Below the pieces are notes generated by a model that was not told the origin of the DNA, did no database searches, and saw only the letters and a program-made list of their open reading frames with translations. From Ligula intestinalis (Eukaryota > Platyhelminthes > Cestoda > Diphyllobothriidea > Diphyllobothriidae), in assembly GCA_036362985.1 (NCBI GenBank), contig JAYGXS010000001.1, positions 18,430,469-18,494,468 of the forward strand: a DNA stretch of 64,000 nt. Reading direction: 5' to 3'. Below, piece by piece: positions 46,978 to 59,977 of this stretch. A program made the translations under genes and the position numbers. Every line of letters begins with the position of its first letter. The stretch's first letter is position 1.

Positions 46978-47560
46978 TCAAGGATCAGCGTCAGGCGGCT
47001 AATCGCAGTCTATTTTATGCGACAGGGGTCCACATTTTGAAGGCTCGCGTGCGCAAAATGAAGATCTGCTCGTTGACTGCTACTGCACACAGTGGATAGT
47101 GGGTGTCGGGCCTCAGAACTGAGGAGTCGGAAGCCTAATTGCGGTAGACAGGCTTGGAAATACGTGCGGGGGTCGGGGGGAGGGGTTGAAGTGAAGGGAA
47201 TATGCGAATGCAGATCAAGTCTCTTCTGCGTGCGCAAATGTAGGCGCGCGCAGTCGACACGGCAGCAGCAGCATATCCTGATGCTATCATCTCACCGCTT
47301 CCGTACAAAAACAGGGCTGACTACCACGAACTTGTATCTCTCGGCTACGACATATGCAGCTGCGCTCAACCCAAGCGAGGCACGAGGACGACATGCGACG
47401 GCGTGCGACCGTAGTCTTGCGAATATTTATCTCTTCCCGCATCTGGCGTGCCCTGTTGTGTGCAGGCTATCAGGATGTGACAATCGGCGCGGCGAGCTGA
47501 CCGGGGGAGGGGTGCAGGGCCGAGTTGAATGCAGTATCCATGCTGAGTAATGGTGGATAA
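46978..47560. other. GC-rich tract upstream of protocadherin
   Basis: This tract is markedly GC- and CpG-richer than its flanks and has open frames on both strands (152 plus codons at 47,092-47,550) without recognisable motifs. It lies 1.2-1.7 kb upstream of the protocadherin 3' splice site. It could therefore hold the promoter and first exon of that gene, or be an inserted repeat. Confidence 0.3.
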
Positions 47561-49960
47561 TCGGAAGCACCCATCTATGCGAGAGCTTAATTTTGAATAT
47601 GCAGGCGCATAAACGCGCCTATGAATCAACGATCCTCGTGTGCTTCCGCCACTGATAGAAAAGGGGTCGTAGACCTCACTGATAGTACCCTTTGAAGAAA
47701 AACAAGCTAAAGTGGCGAACATTGCTAACACGATGTTACTCACAACGCTAATTTGTATGCTAGGAAGAAATTTGATGGTTTAAAGATGGAATGCACGAAA
47801 TGACTCAGGAAAGCGTCCTTTATGAACTATCGGTAGTTTTACCTGGATAAGTTGCTCCATGACAAGGTGAAAAAAGCTTCCAATCCATAGCACTTATGTC
47901 ATAATTTATATTATAATTCCGTGAACTGAATGCGAATATGTCTGTTTTAAGCCACCTGCGGGTGTTATTTGGGGGTAGGCCTGTGAACGTTTTAGACAGG
48001 TGCATCCAAACGTCGTATTGGTAGACAAATAACTGAATCAGTTTGTATGACGGCACGACACTGAACACGACTCTTTTCTCACCAGGACTACAAGCCCACA
48101 AATCTGGTTCTCGTAGGTCCCACTAGAGCATGCGGACACAGAGAGGTCCAAGAAATTGACTGTAAGAGATTGCATGTTAGATCTTATTTAATCAATCGAC
48201 AGAACAAAAATTTAGGGTCACGATTATCATCGCATTTAGGAGACGGCAACAGCTACTCTTCTTAGCGACGTGTCAAGTTTATCACCAGGGGGTTTCTATG
48301 TTTGTGTCTTATCGTTTAATCAATAGAACGTACCTGGAATTATTTGATATTTTTTACAATTAGTGAATTTTGGTTCAGTAAGACACCCATATCATTGTAG
48401 GTTGAGTAGGACATGTCGGTAATGCCAAGTTCTTTAAAATGCATAGATGACTGCCACCACTCGTCACCAATAAGCTTTTCATCTGGCTATTTGCCCGTGG
48501 TTCAAACGCGTATATAGTCAACATGCCGGAGACCTGGTTTTCTTTTTTGAAGTAACGTTCCTTCAAATTATGCAATCAGAAGTCTTTGGCCGTCCCAGTT
48601 GCGCTTTCCTTCTCAAACACACAAAATTTATTCATACAGCGTACATTGTTTGTCCTGATATATTGAAGGGCGCTTAAAAGTCTATTACTGTAAACCTTAC
48701 AGAAGTACTTCGATTTCTACCTTCAGTGATAACTATATGGTTAAATAGATGTGAAGAAACGCAAACATTATCTAAAAGTCAGTTCTTTTTCATCGACAAG
48801 GCCACCAACACCCCTTATTTGCATTCGTATCTGAATGGCTATGATTAGACGGCTGCAAATAAATCATTCACATGATTGAGCAACCGAGGTGTATTAACAG
48901 ACTATCTGTCGTTGTCCCTTGCCTCCGGCACTAGTCAATAGTTAAAGTGAATTTCGGCAATCCTTCCTGATGCAGATGAATGGGAATATTTAATCCCGGC
49001 TTCGGACCTTTGAGCTAGAATTATACAAGGGGTGCCAAATCACTAGTCGCGAAGATAAAAGGAATTTGACTGAGCAGTTCTTGGTTCTCCCATCTTCAGC
49101 AAACCACAACTGGAGCTAAACTGAAAGGTACTGAAACACAAAAGCCTTTAGCGAACCCCTAGGTATCATACCTTGGCAGGAAATAGTCCAGAAATGGCCA
49201 TTTTAGTGTCTGTTATTTCCGAGTTATTGGCATTTTATAGTGTGCGATAGCCTGCGCAAGCTGTTAATCAAAGATTGGGCAAAAACGTTTAACGCCGCGC
49301 ACATAGTAAATATCACCGAAGACCTGGCTTATATAATTTGTTATCTGACCAGAAGGCACTCGGAGAATGTTCAATTCCTCTCATGTCATTAGAATTTAAA
49401 TGACACGGCTGTAATTTCCTTATGAAATTGTTCATAGTTCTTGATAGAACATTATCAGAAAAGGTGACCAAAAATGATTTCATTTGAAGGTTTATTAAAA
49501 GTATTGTTACTATTAAGTTTCCTTGTAAGAAGACCACCGAGGACGATGTAGACTTTGGATTTGCGACCAGCTTGGAAAATATCGAATCTTATTCATACAG
49601 ATAAAATACCTCTTTCTTCTGTCCTTTGCGATTTAAGAGTAAAAGTTTACTTATACTTGCACTGTCCGGTTGGCTCTTACGTCTTTTCTACAGTCACTGA
49701 CTTATCTTCTTCCTTTTAAATACCCAATAGTTGCAGAGTTAAACTATATAGCTGAAAGACTGAGCAACAACGTAACAGTCCAAGGATCAGTTTGAAGGAC
49801 GGAGTTTACCAGCCGTTAATTGATGGCGTTGACCACAATTTTGGGAATGATGTCGAGAATAGACGTATGAGAAAGCGTAAACATTTTGTTTATAAGTACA
49901 ACTATTGGATTGTCAATATTTTAATAATGTTAAAATATATATATATGTATGCATAGTAAA
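47561..49960. other. No gene recognised
   Basis: AT-rich with short random frames and no repeat structure that I could support. Confidence 0.3.
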
Positions 49961-49964
49961 TCCT

Positions 49965-50150
49965 GACTGGCAGGCAGCTTACTGCGTCCAGATTGGTGGA
50001 TTCCATACATGTAGCAAAGCTGGGTATGCAAATCGACCCAAGTGGGATAGAATTCATGGCACAAGCTGAGCCTCGTAGCTCAATAGTAGAGCGTTGACTG
50101 CGCAGAAGTATTCCCTGCCGCGTGAATTTTCCACAATTGGATTGATCGAA
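49965..50150 (+). repeat. tRNA-derived SINE, copy 5
   Basis: Plus orientation. It contains TTGGTGGATTCCATACATG, GACCCAAGTGGGATAGAATT, the A box CTCGTAGCTCAATAGTAGAG and the tail TCCACAATTGGATTG. The B box region is largely deleted (only GCCGCGTGAATTTTCC remains), so it is probably transcriptionally dead. It ends about 50 bases from the left inverted arm of the Penelope remnant. Confidence 0.65.
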
Positions 50151-50198
50151 ATATACAAACCTATTCCTATATGCATGAAGATTCGAGGTCCAGTTATC

Positions 50199-51636
50199 AT
50201 ATCTTTTTCGCCATCTCGAAAAGAAGGTAAGAAGAAGGTACGAGGATATGGACCGTTTTATTTTGAGACTGACGTTTCTGGCACCCTTTTGGATCCATCG
50301 TTGGAGTAACTGGGTAGTTAATCCTGTTCGCCGGGACTGTTGCGGAATTGCCACGTGCCTGTTATTATATCTGCACTTAACGCATGGCCTTTGACCTGCC
50401 TCTTCATTGCTGAATGTTCGTGAGTTTTGTTCGCTGGTGAGCTCGTGTAACCTCTGCTCACTTTTCGGCTGTCTCAAGTCCGCGTACTGGCTGACGTACT
50501 CCTCGTCGACTGACGAGTAATCAGTGCCTAACTTGAGCTCAACCTCGTGGGCACGGCGGTCATGTGGTTCCTGGCGAGCTTCGCCTCTGCTTACCTCTGA
50601 AGCTGGTTCTATTCCACACTTGAGTTAGTTTTGCTTTCCTGTCGGCCTTTTTCAAACTGACTCAAGCCTTGAGCGCACCGCCCGGTATGCGGGATGGAGG
50701 TCAATGGCTCTGTTGAGTGTGCCAGTCGAAGACCAACTTTCCAGCAGCAATCTAGCCATTTTGTCTTTTGCTCGGGCAAGAACCCTTGCTCTTCCAAAGG
50801 CGAAGACGTAATTCCTTTTTTTGTGCGTGGTCATAGACTATAGGCAGCTTATCTTCGCGGTTGATTGCCTGTTGATGCTCGTGCGATCTTGTGCCCATTT
50901 CACCAACATACCTTGAATAACAGTTTTGGCATGTTATGCTGTAAACCCCACCTGATTGTTCTGTCAACGGTAATGGGTCTTTGGGCCGGATGATTTGCTG
51001 TCTGATGGTTGACTCCGGCCTATGCGCCCCACAGATCCCAAATAGCTTCAGGATTTAAGAAGCTGCCTCTGACACATTCTTCACATGGAGGATTGCGAAC
51101 CAGAACTTGGGGTCCTCTTCTTTCAATTGCTCAAGGTGGGGCCTCTTAAGACACTTGCGTACAAAGGACTTGGGATAACATTTGGCCTGAAATAGAGCAT
51201 GCAGGTACTTTATCTGCTCTTTTTTCCCCTCTTCGTCACTGCAGTGTGCCTGAACGCGTTGGAAGAGGGTTCTGACACAACTGCGTTTGTGACAAATGGG
51301 TGGTTGCTTTTAAAGTGGAGGGGACGCATGGTATTGGTTGCCTTGCGGTAGACCGTTGTACTTATCTTCCCGTTTTCCAGCTTCGTTACTTGTACGTGAA
51401 GGAAGGGTAATTTATTATTAACATCCTCTTCCATGGGGAACTGGATGTTAGAAAAGCTGGAATTCAGCTGTGCCTGCTGCGGCAAGGCTGCAATGGTCCC
51501 GGCGAACAGGAACAACTACCCAGTTACTCTGATAATGGAATATGACAGAGTTTTCGAAACCCCAGTCTCATAATAAAAAGATCCATGTCCTCACACCTTC
51601 TTCTCCCTCTTCTTTGTGGGATGGCGAAAAAGATAT
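50199..51636 (-). mobile_element. Deleted Penelope element with inverted pseudo-LTRs
   Basis: Arms of about 147 bases at 50,199-50,345 and 51,490-51,636 are reverse complements of one another. Shared blocks include ATATCTTTTTCGCCATC, GAGACTG, AGTAACTGGGTAGTT and CCTGTTCGCCGGGAC. Each arm carries hammerhead-tail features (GAAACGTCAGTCTC in the left arm, minus strand; CTGATAATGG with GAAACCCCAGTCTC in the right arm, plus strand). Between them is a minus-strand Penelope coding remnant. Inverted tail copies bounding a truncated internal region fit known Penelope pseudo-LTR rearrangements. Confidence 0.75.
50652..51485 (-). pseudogene. Penelope RT end and GIY-YIG fragment
   Basis: Minus strand. 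At the 5' side is the reverse transcriptase thumb region (FSNIQFPMEEDVNNKLPFL, then TTVYRKATNTMRPLHFKSNH). Next is a linker with FAILHVKNVSEAAS and a stop, then RPKDPLPLTEQSGGVYSITC and CQNCYSRYVGEMGTR, the GIY-YIG core. After a frameshift comes RARVLARAKDKMARLLLESW with the conserved Glu helix of the endonuclease. The palm domain with YxDD is missing; it was cut at the right arm near 51,490. The GIY-YIG sequence (CQNC before YVGE) differs from the 1.8-2.3 kb copy, indicating another subfamily. Confidence 0.75.
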
Positions 51637-51639
51637 ACC

Positions 51640-52640
51640 TATTCTATTGACTTCAGAGTCTCCTGTCCACCACGACAGCATGTTTTCAACTTCTTTCCGT
51701 GGATAAATTACATAAAGATTCCACGTTTTATACGTAAAAAACCACAATAAACCTGGCTAGGAAACGGAAAATCAATTCGATTAGAAATTGGTAAGTAAGG
51801 CACAATAGGTGATTAATTAACACGAAATAGTTCTTTGCCCCGTTTGCGAAACTCTTAAAATCAAAGGAAAGTCTTGTACGCGAGAGGACAAGTTAAGGAG
51901 TAACATATGGCCGCTTTTGATCTTCATCCTTTTTTATCTAAGACTGTCATAATGAAACTGGATATTTACTTAAAGGATAATTATATACCAACACATCGTC
52001 CTCAAACAAACTTCGTTCTCATAAAACGTATGTGCCGTCGTAGTAGGCCAAATATCCATTTGATTTTGAAGCCCATTTCTCTATAACGAAGCGTTTATGG
52101 CCAAAAGGATGCTCAAATGTCTCGGACCCATAAAGGTTTTGCTGTAGCCTTAAACAAGCATCTGGATATCTGCTTCAAATCTCGGTTCTGCGATTCAAAG
52201 GTTTTGACTTCAGCTGTCAAAGGCAAACAATGCACTGAAGCGTTTATTAGGAAATATTTAATTGCGCATATTCCTCAATTATTTTTAGAGAATGAAAAAT
52301 TCAGGCATTCAGTCAAGTTACGATAAGATCAAGCTAGTCTGGTTTTATGACCCAGCAACTATTAAATAAACACGAAGCAAGTTATATAATTTTTATCCTT
52401 AATTTTAAAACAGGGAGCCAATCCTTGACATAGGGGCCTGATTTCTAGTTCTTTATCCACTCACTACAGCATGCGTAGATTTTAACCTTCATATTGAGTG
52501 GTTCAAGAAAAAACATAGTAAGAAAATAAGCTGTTTGCTTAAACTCAAAAAGAATGCTTACAGCAATGAGTTTAATCATATGTTTGGGTAGTATTCCAGG
52601 CTTGGACTTTTCGTATGCTCAATGGAAAATACAAAACAGA
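51640..52640. other. No gene recognised
   Basis: AT-rich interval between the Penelope remnant and the Tc1/mariner relic. A plus frame at 52,117-52,326 has no recognisable motif. Confidence 0.3.
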
Positions 52641-52644
52641 AATA

Positions 52645-53230
52645 CAGGGTGTCCCAAAAAATGTATACACATTTTAAATAATCGTTAACTTTGGGTTAAT
52701 TATAAGTTTATTATTACAGAAATGTAAAAATATTTACAAGTATCATTTCATTGTTTTTTTGAGCTGCACGTTCTCAAACCGACGTCCATTTTGATCCAGA
52801 CACTGCTGGCAAAGCGTAGCAATAGAATCACGCCGTATTCATGTTCAATAGCTGCTGTCAATAAGCGAGTGTTGCAGGTTTCATAGTGCGGATATTGTCT
52901 TTTGGGTACCCCCATAAAAACCTAGTGGTGTGAGGTCTGGTGAACGGGGAAGATATTCAACAAAACCCCCTCATCCTATTCACCTGTTTGGTAAGATCTC
53001 ATCAAGGAGGGATTTAACATCGTGATGGTAATTTTGGGAGCCCTATCCTGCCGAAATCAAAACCTTTCATTTTTCTTGTCTTTTCTGATGCTGTTGCAGC
53101 AAGTGACAGTAAATGGGACCGGTTACAGTAATAATACACGCCGAGTTTAAAATTATTGCAAATGTGCATACATTCTTCTGGGAAACCCAGCATTTTGATG
53201 ATTTTTCTCACACACCATCTCGATTAAGCC
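52645..53230 (-). mobile_element. Tc1/mariner-type transposon relic
   Basis: A TA dinucleotide at 52,643-52,644 is followed by CAGGGTGTCCCAAAAAATG, a terminal inverted repeat typical of one IS630/Tc1/mariner lineage. The interior, read on the minus strand in broken frames, keeps transposase landmarks. These are FRQDRAP (from a QQDGAPPH-like motif with the second catalytic Asp) near 53,040-53,060, the LPRSPDLTPLGFYGG block at about 52,905-52,950 that normally carries the last catalytic residue (D/E), and RFENVQL near the 3' end. Several stops and frameshifts make it a pseudogene. The opposite terminal repeat was not found, so the 5' end is truncated. Confidence 0.75.
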
Positions 53231-53239
53231 ATCGATTGG

Positions 53240-56200
53240 AGTTTAGCTAAAGCTTTCACAAGCGTCTTATAAACTGGGAGGCGGGCGTTTCAAGAAATGT
53301 AATTTCAAGGAAAGGCGTTCTGTACAAGCTTTCAAGTTTTGCTAAATGGAGGTTTGTCTACTGTGAAACACTAAAGATGTTTCTCTTCCTTTTGTAAATG
53401 AAGTCGACTTGATTGGTTGGTGTGTGTGCATGCGCGAAAGAGCAAATTTGGGTATTGCCCAATATGTAAGAAACTCGATTGTTCGGCCAAAATATTTATA
53501 AGTCTGGTGTTTTGGAGTAACAACCAAATTTTTCTCCATGGACAGTATCGGAAAGGAAAGCACAGGTACTTCGAAATAATACCATAATAAATTTTCCAGG
53601 CAGCTACACGAGTATTGACAAACAGTTCACTTGAGTCCTCGATTTGCGAGCATGTATTGCATGTGGCATGTTGAGCGCTAGGTCGGCAAGTTCTAAAAGG
53701 GTATACAATACACAACCCAGCCCCATATTCGAAAGTTTTCACTTCTAATGCCAGACTGCAGAGAGAATACAGATCACTCAAAACGTAGGCCTTCGGAGCC
53801 AATTAGGTAGCTAAAAGACCATCGCAATCGAGGCATATTTATATTTGCCTTCGTTAGCACACGCCAACACTCGGAATTTCTTGCAGACAATCAAGATTAC
53901 ATTGTTGCTTTAGGTAATATTTAATTGCTTCTTTCATAAGCTGAGGGAACAGAATTAAAACTGCGAGGATTAGTTAGTCTGCTTTCGATAAGTTCCCATC
54001 AGGCCTTTACATTCACCTGAAAGCACGATCGAGTAAAACCTGCCAGTGATTAGAGAAAACAACTGAAGTTTTTTTAAAACCACGCGTCGTTTGTGAATAT
54101 GCAGGGATTAGGATGATGCAATCTGACCTATGACGGATGATAAAGAGTCAACGTCAACCGAATAGCGCTTACATGCACATGCAATTAGCCAACCGTTGAT
54201 CCTGTTATGCGCAGAGCTGATATGAGTATGTGTGTAAAAGGCCAACTTTAGCAACGTAATGGCGGCTGCCTCTGTTGTTGCTAACATACGCTGAACCGCT
54301 AGCATTGGGCAGCTTTTTTTAGAAATTATAACGTACCCAATCAGCTTTGTTGGGTTCCACACAATGCACTAAGTCAACATGCGCAAAACTGGCGTTGCTT
54401 CTTTTTCTACTTATGCCTTAAACCAGCCCTATTGGGAGGGGTTCTCTTATTATTTTTGTTAGACCTCAATAAGTGCGAACAATACTACCTGCTCCACGTG
54501 AAAACATTAAGGAGTAAGTGCAAATTTGCGTGACATGAGATGGCAGCCTTTAAAAAAAAGCAAAAGACGCGACAATCACCAGGACCAGCTCTTTATTCAC
54601 CTAGGTCGTTTACTGCGGACACCAGTTCTTCGTGGGAGATAACAGCAGCACTCGAAAAACATCATTTATAGGAGAAAAAACCAATCAAGCACTAGGAAGG
54701 CGTAATTGCGCAGAGTTCTGCCGGTTGGGGTCGGATCGATATGTCGATTGAGGGAGTTCTCTTTGCGTGGCTTCTCTTTCTTCTGGTGTTGCTAGTGGTC
54801 TTAGCGGCTGCGACATTAAACTCGCGGCGAAGGTGTGGGCATCCCGTCATCCCGTTGTACCGCCTGTTTACGCTGATGTATGCGCGACACTCGCATGCGT
54901 TCCGACTGACCTGTGCAAGGACAATTTAAAACCGACCGCTTACTGGAATGTAATCGCGCTTAACCCTGTTGCACATGGCAGCTTTGGGCCTGTGTGTAAT
55001 TCCGATTTACAGTTGGACAGCAATACATTCGTCACCTGAGCCACGCTCTTGAAGTTTGATAGCCTATGTCCTATCATAGGCATTGCTTCTGCTTAGGTTT
55101 TCCCTGGTGCACATCGAATATTGAATGTCGTCGGACAATCGTTCCGCATAAATTACTCACGGAGATATCGACCTTCACCTAGCTTTCTTCGAGTTTTTGC
55201 AATAAGCCTGGTTAACTTCAAGGACTGCTCTCACGCGGCTTCTTTAAAAAGTCAAATACCGCGGAGTGTTCGTCACTGTCGTTTCTGTTTTGATCTTTGT
55301 ATTTCGACTGTCGATCACATCAAGCAGGGGGCAGCATCAGCTTATTTTCGTCACACTTGTGCGTTATATATCACAAAAAGATTGTGCTTGCCAAAGGGAA
55401 ACGATTATCTTCAGGAATAACACGTTTTGGAACGGCTGGCTGTCTCTGTAGACGGGTTCGATTGAGAATCCGAAAGGATGCGCCAATAATCTTCCTCTGT
55501 CAGCTAGCACATATTTTCTTTTCTGAAATGCTTCCTAGAAGTCACCTTTTCAATTCTGTTGGCAAGCCTTTCCTGTTCTTGTTGGGTCTGTTTGCCACTA
55601 TTCCGGAAATAGCAGAGCCCATTGGAAGTCCTTTTATTAACTCAGACGTTTTTTTCCCTCATGGGTGATCCGGGTCTTTTTGGCCAAATTTACAGGAGAA
55701 GAATAAAAAGAACAGCAGGTGTCCTAGTTTGATGCGCTCATCAGACTAAATACTTCAGCTAATGGGTCAGTGTTTGTTAACAACAGCGGACGCGACCGCC
55801 ATCAGGTTATGAAAGCCGGTCTTAAGCGTAACGAAGGATCTTGCTAAGGCTCCTCATTTCACGTGGTTAAAGGTTGACTAACTGTGTGCTTCTCTTTGAA
55901 CCATTCAGGCTTCACTCCCTGATATCAACTCTTCATACTCCTCACTGCTTATTTTTACTCCTTACATGCCAATACTTGAGTCAAATTTTTCTAAGCCTAG
56001 GCATGCTGTGATCGATTCACTTTCGATGTGAATGTACAGGCCTGATGATTGTCCATCGAAAGCAGTTGCATTGCCTTCTGAATCCTTTCATGGGGATTTC
56101 GGCAAGGCAGAATAAAAAAATGCAAAGTCATCACCTTAAAAACAGAATGTAACAAAGCGAGAACTCGAGTTAAGCTTTGAACCCAACCTATCCGTTAAGC

Positions 56201-59200
56201 CTCCATTCTGTGTTCATATCGCAATCTTGACAGGACAAATGTCGGTTTATTTTGCTAAGTTGCATTTATAAACAAGATTAAGAAAGTATCGAGAAATAAA
56301 AAACAGTATTTTAGATTGCATTTTATTGATTAGAGCGTGCCGCACAACTTAGAAATTTCTCATGAAGCAGGATTGGGAAAAACAAGCAAATGTATACGGA
56401 GAAAGATAGTCAGGTTTATAAATAATAATGAGAAGAAAAAAGCCGTATCATTATTGCTCCTGAATATTTGATTAAAATCACGGACTGTTGTAATTAAATT
56501 TTTTTGGTTGCGAGTTTGGCCCTTGATATCCGCAGACATCTGTTTTTACAATCTACCGTCTTATATAATGTAGGTACTGCATTGGGATCTTTCGTTTCCA
56601 CAAAAACCTTTGAGCCCCACTGATAATCTCTGAGCAGAAATAAATTTGAATGTTCTATCTTTGTAGTGCACAGCCAAAAACTTCTATGAAACTTAAGGGC
56701 TACGACCACTTAAATTGAACATTAAAATGTCCACTTTTATTGAAATTACCAAGGTATTCTGACTGACTATTGTGGGTCTTCGTCAAGTCTCTCTAGAGTC
56801 CGCAATGACGAAATAATAAGGGGATATGAACTATGGTGTTTCAAGGCAAAAGCGCAAACTTAAATGCGTTTTTTCAGCCCAAAAGTCAAATGTAATCCTA
56901 CATTATTTTCAATAGAGGGCATTTTTATGAATACATAAATAAATTTAATGTACCCGTCCTCCTCAGATTATCTAACCACACATCATTGATTTGACAAGGA
57001 TTCAGCCGAGAAAAACTACGCAGTAGTCGAAAAAATTCATATCCTTTTTAAGGCGAGCTAGTTTTTTTCAGATTCGAGTTAAGGCTGATAGAAGCGGCAG
57101 GCAGCAGATCTCATTATTGTGAATATAAGAAAATTGTACGTCTTACGTCAACCGAAATTTTTGAAAAGGCAAACAGTTGGGGAATTTTAGATTTTCTTAT
57201 GAGGATTCCGTTTTATTCTCAAACTAGTTTATTATATTGCATGCTTTTTACATGACATTCAAAAGATACTTGTTAAGACAGCGCTGACATATACTTAAGG
57301 TCGGGAAGAACAATGCCGTATTCTGATAGCAAACTTTTGTATGCTTCGTCCTGAACCTATTCCCTTACTCATTTATCCTTCGAATAGTATGTGGCATAGT
57401 TTATCATCTGTCTAATGCGTCAGAATAAAATAGACTGACTGCTTTGTAGAGAGGTACAAGCCATCGCTACGCTTAACGGCTATAATTAAACTAGTTATTT
57501 ATGTAAACCTTTAATATATCTTTAAATTATTCTCGAGGTTTTGTATATGGAAAGCCTTAGCACTGGGTGATGCCACTAAACAGTAAATACTCCAGATTAT
57601 CTTGACACTGCAAGATTTGTTTTGTCAGGTTGGTTTTGTTGGAGCATTTATGGTATACTGTCAATCCAATGTACGAAAGGTGCAGGCATATCTGCGTAGA
57701 TAGTAATTGACTTTAACTGCTGAAGATCGCAAATGTATAGTTACGGCATTTGCATTCTCCAGTATTTCATATATTTATTTTTCCTCATTCAAAATAGCGC
57801 TTTTTCTAGCAGAATACTTTCTTATGACGTTTTACATTCTTCTAACGCATGGATAATTAATTCGAGCATGAAACGTTTCCAGAAGAACTTTTAGGTCTTA
57901 CATGTTTCTTAGCGATGACATGCACCTAAATGCACAATGTAAACTTTAACATACTCGTTTTATTTGTACTTCTATTTCTAAGCTACTGAGAACATGAACA
58001 TTTGATGAATGACCGGTTCAAAACCACTTTAGCATGTGCAGCTTAATGTAACCTACAAATATAATATCCTACATTCCCGTTTCAGACGAATATCAAGCAC
58101 CTTTCAGGGGTTAAAGCGTTAATTTGCGAAAATTAAAAAAATAGATTAGTGATCTATATAATTGTTTGTATATACATAATTACACTTGTGTATGTAGTTG
58201 TTTAAGAACGTCCAAAACGACACGTTCATACCTATACGAATTTCCTTTTTTCTGGTTGATTTTTTGCAAAATTGGAGTAAGCAACTATCAAACAACTGAA
58301 AAGAATGCTTTTGTAGCAGATAACGAATGGAAGATTTGTTGGGAATACACACACCACTCATAAATTATCTATTACATTGGTTGTTTACTTATCCTCATAC
58401 ATCGTCCAGTATAGCGCAAGTTCAGTTCCCTCAAAAAACGAAATCTTGTCCTTTTAATTGTTGAACTATCAAGTGTTGGTTCATTTATTATTCAATTTAG
58501 CAATTCAGTCGGAAATTTGTTTAAAACATTACTGAAAAGTTGTTGAAGGTTTCTGTGTGGTCTAGGATATGGGCAAACAAATTAAACATGTCATGTTGCA
58601 TCAGTCAAACATCATTCCAGAGCAATTTCCCCAAAAGTAACCCTCGAGTGCGAAATATTAATGGCAATGAGCCACCTTTGACACACTGTATATTTAATGA
58701 TGACCACTTGCCATCGACAACATAACCAATTTAGTAGCATATTATATAGGAAGGCTGCGATGAGGGAAATGTTTCTGCACAATTATAATAAGCAACATAC
58801 CGACGTCGATTCTTAACTTTAACTCCACTCCCGGCTCAGCAAGAAGGCAGTTACCGATCCCACAATCAAACACGCATCACATCTTACATTTCAACTACCT
58901 TCTCACTAGGGTTAAGCCTGGAGTCTTTGAACTGCACATTTGCAGCAATGTTAAGTTTATAATTATACAATTTTGATACGTCATTTCCACTTCAAAAAGC
59001 TCCATCTAGTATTCACTGGAAGACAAGCAGATATTTTTTTGTCTGGTCAGTAAAGGTAGTGGTGAGTTAATGAAAATATTACCAGTTACAGGTAAGTGTA
59101 GTCTTGCGAAGCAATACACCGGCACCGTTCAGTTTGATGTATGCGTTATAATTTTGACAAATATTCTTTCCCTCTCAGCAACCCAAGGATTAAAATCCAT

Positions 59201-59577
59201 TTAAAAAGCAACTCGAAAATAACCTGCATCTTTCCGCTCACAGTTTTAAACTATCTTATGGATCATAACGATCGTCGTCTACACAGGCTGCCGTTAACCA
59301 GTCCAACGAATATTCAGCTGTTTTGAAAATTTGTTGCTATCTTTCTCGGGAAAGAGGTAGGCTGTTTGAGAGCACCGAGTACAAAAATCTAGTCTGACAC
59401 AAGGCAGACACACATTTTAGAGCTTCGGCGATGCTTTCGGGAAAAGTAAACAAACAAAGGAGTGTTAACCAATGTTCGCCGCATTTTTCAGTTTCACGAA
59501 GGAAACTAGTAAATTCTAGTTTTGTCGGCCGTCTGAGACAAAGCCGCCAGACATTGTAGAAAAAGATATAGTGAGCC
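53240..59577. other. No gene supported
   Basis: AT-rich sequence with short frames. A GC-richer patch at 54,700-55,100 has a 62-codon plus frame starting with a hydrophobic segment (54,741) and is discussed among rejected items. No exon or transposon motif was confirmed. Confidence 0.3.
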
Positions 59578-59977
59578 NNNNNNNNNNNNNNNNNNNNNNN
59601 NNNNNNNNNNNNNNNNNNNNNNNNNNNNNNNNNNNNNNNNNNNNNNNNNNNNNNNNNNNNNNNNNNNNNNNNNNNNNNNNNNNNNNNNNNNNNNNNNNNN
59701 NNNNNNNNNNNNNNNNNNNNNNNNNNNNNNNNNNNNNNNNNNNNNNNNNNNNNNNNNNNNNNNNNNNNNNNNNNNNNNNNNNNNNNNNNNNNNNNNNNNN
59801 NNNNNNNNNNNNNNNNNNNNNNNNNNNNNNNNNNNNNNNNNNNNNNNNNNNNNNNNNNNNNNNNNNNNNNNNNNNNNNNNNNNNNNNNNNNNNNNNNNNN
59901 NNNNNNNNNNNNNNNNNNNNNNNNNNNNNNNNNNNNNNNNNNNNNNNNNNNNNNNNNNNNNNNNNNNNNNNNNNNNN
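59578..59977. other. Assembly gap of 400 N
   Basis: Exactly 400 undetermined bases. It is followed by a TA repeat and a Penelope tail, so a repeat probably caused the break. Frames reported across it are meaningless. Confidence 0.99.

Noticed and set aside
54741..54929. 62-codon plus frame beginning with a hydrophobic helix
   Set aside because: The start looks like a membrane anchor, but no second exon, homology or poly(A) signal was found and GC content alone could keep it open.
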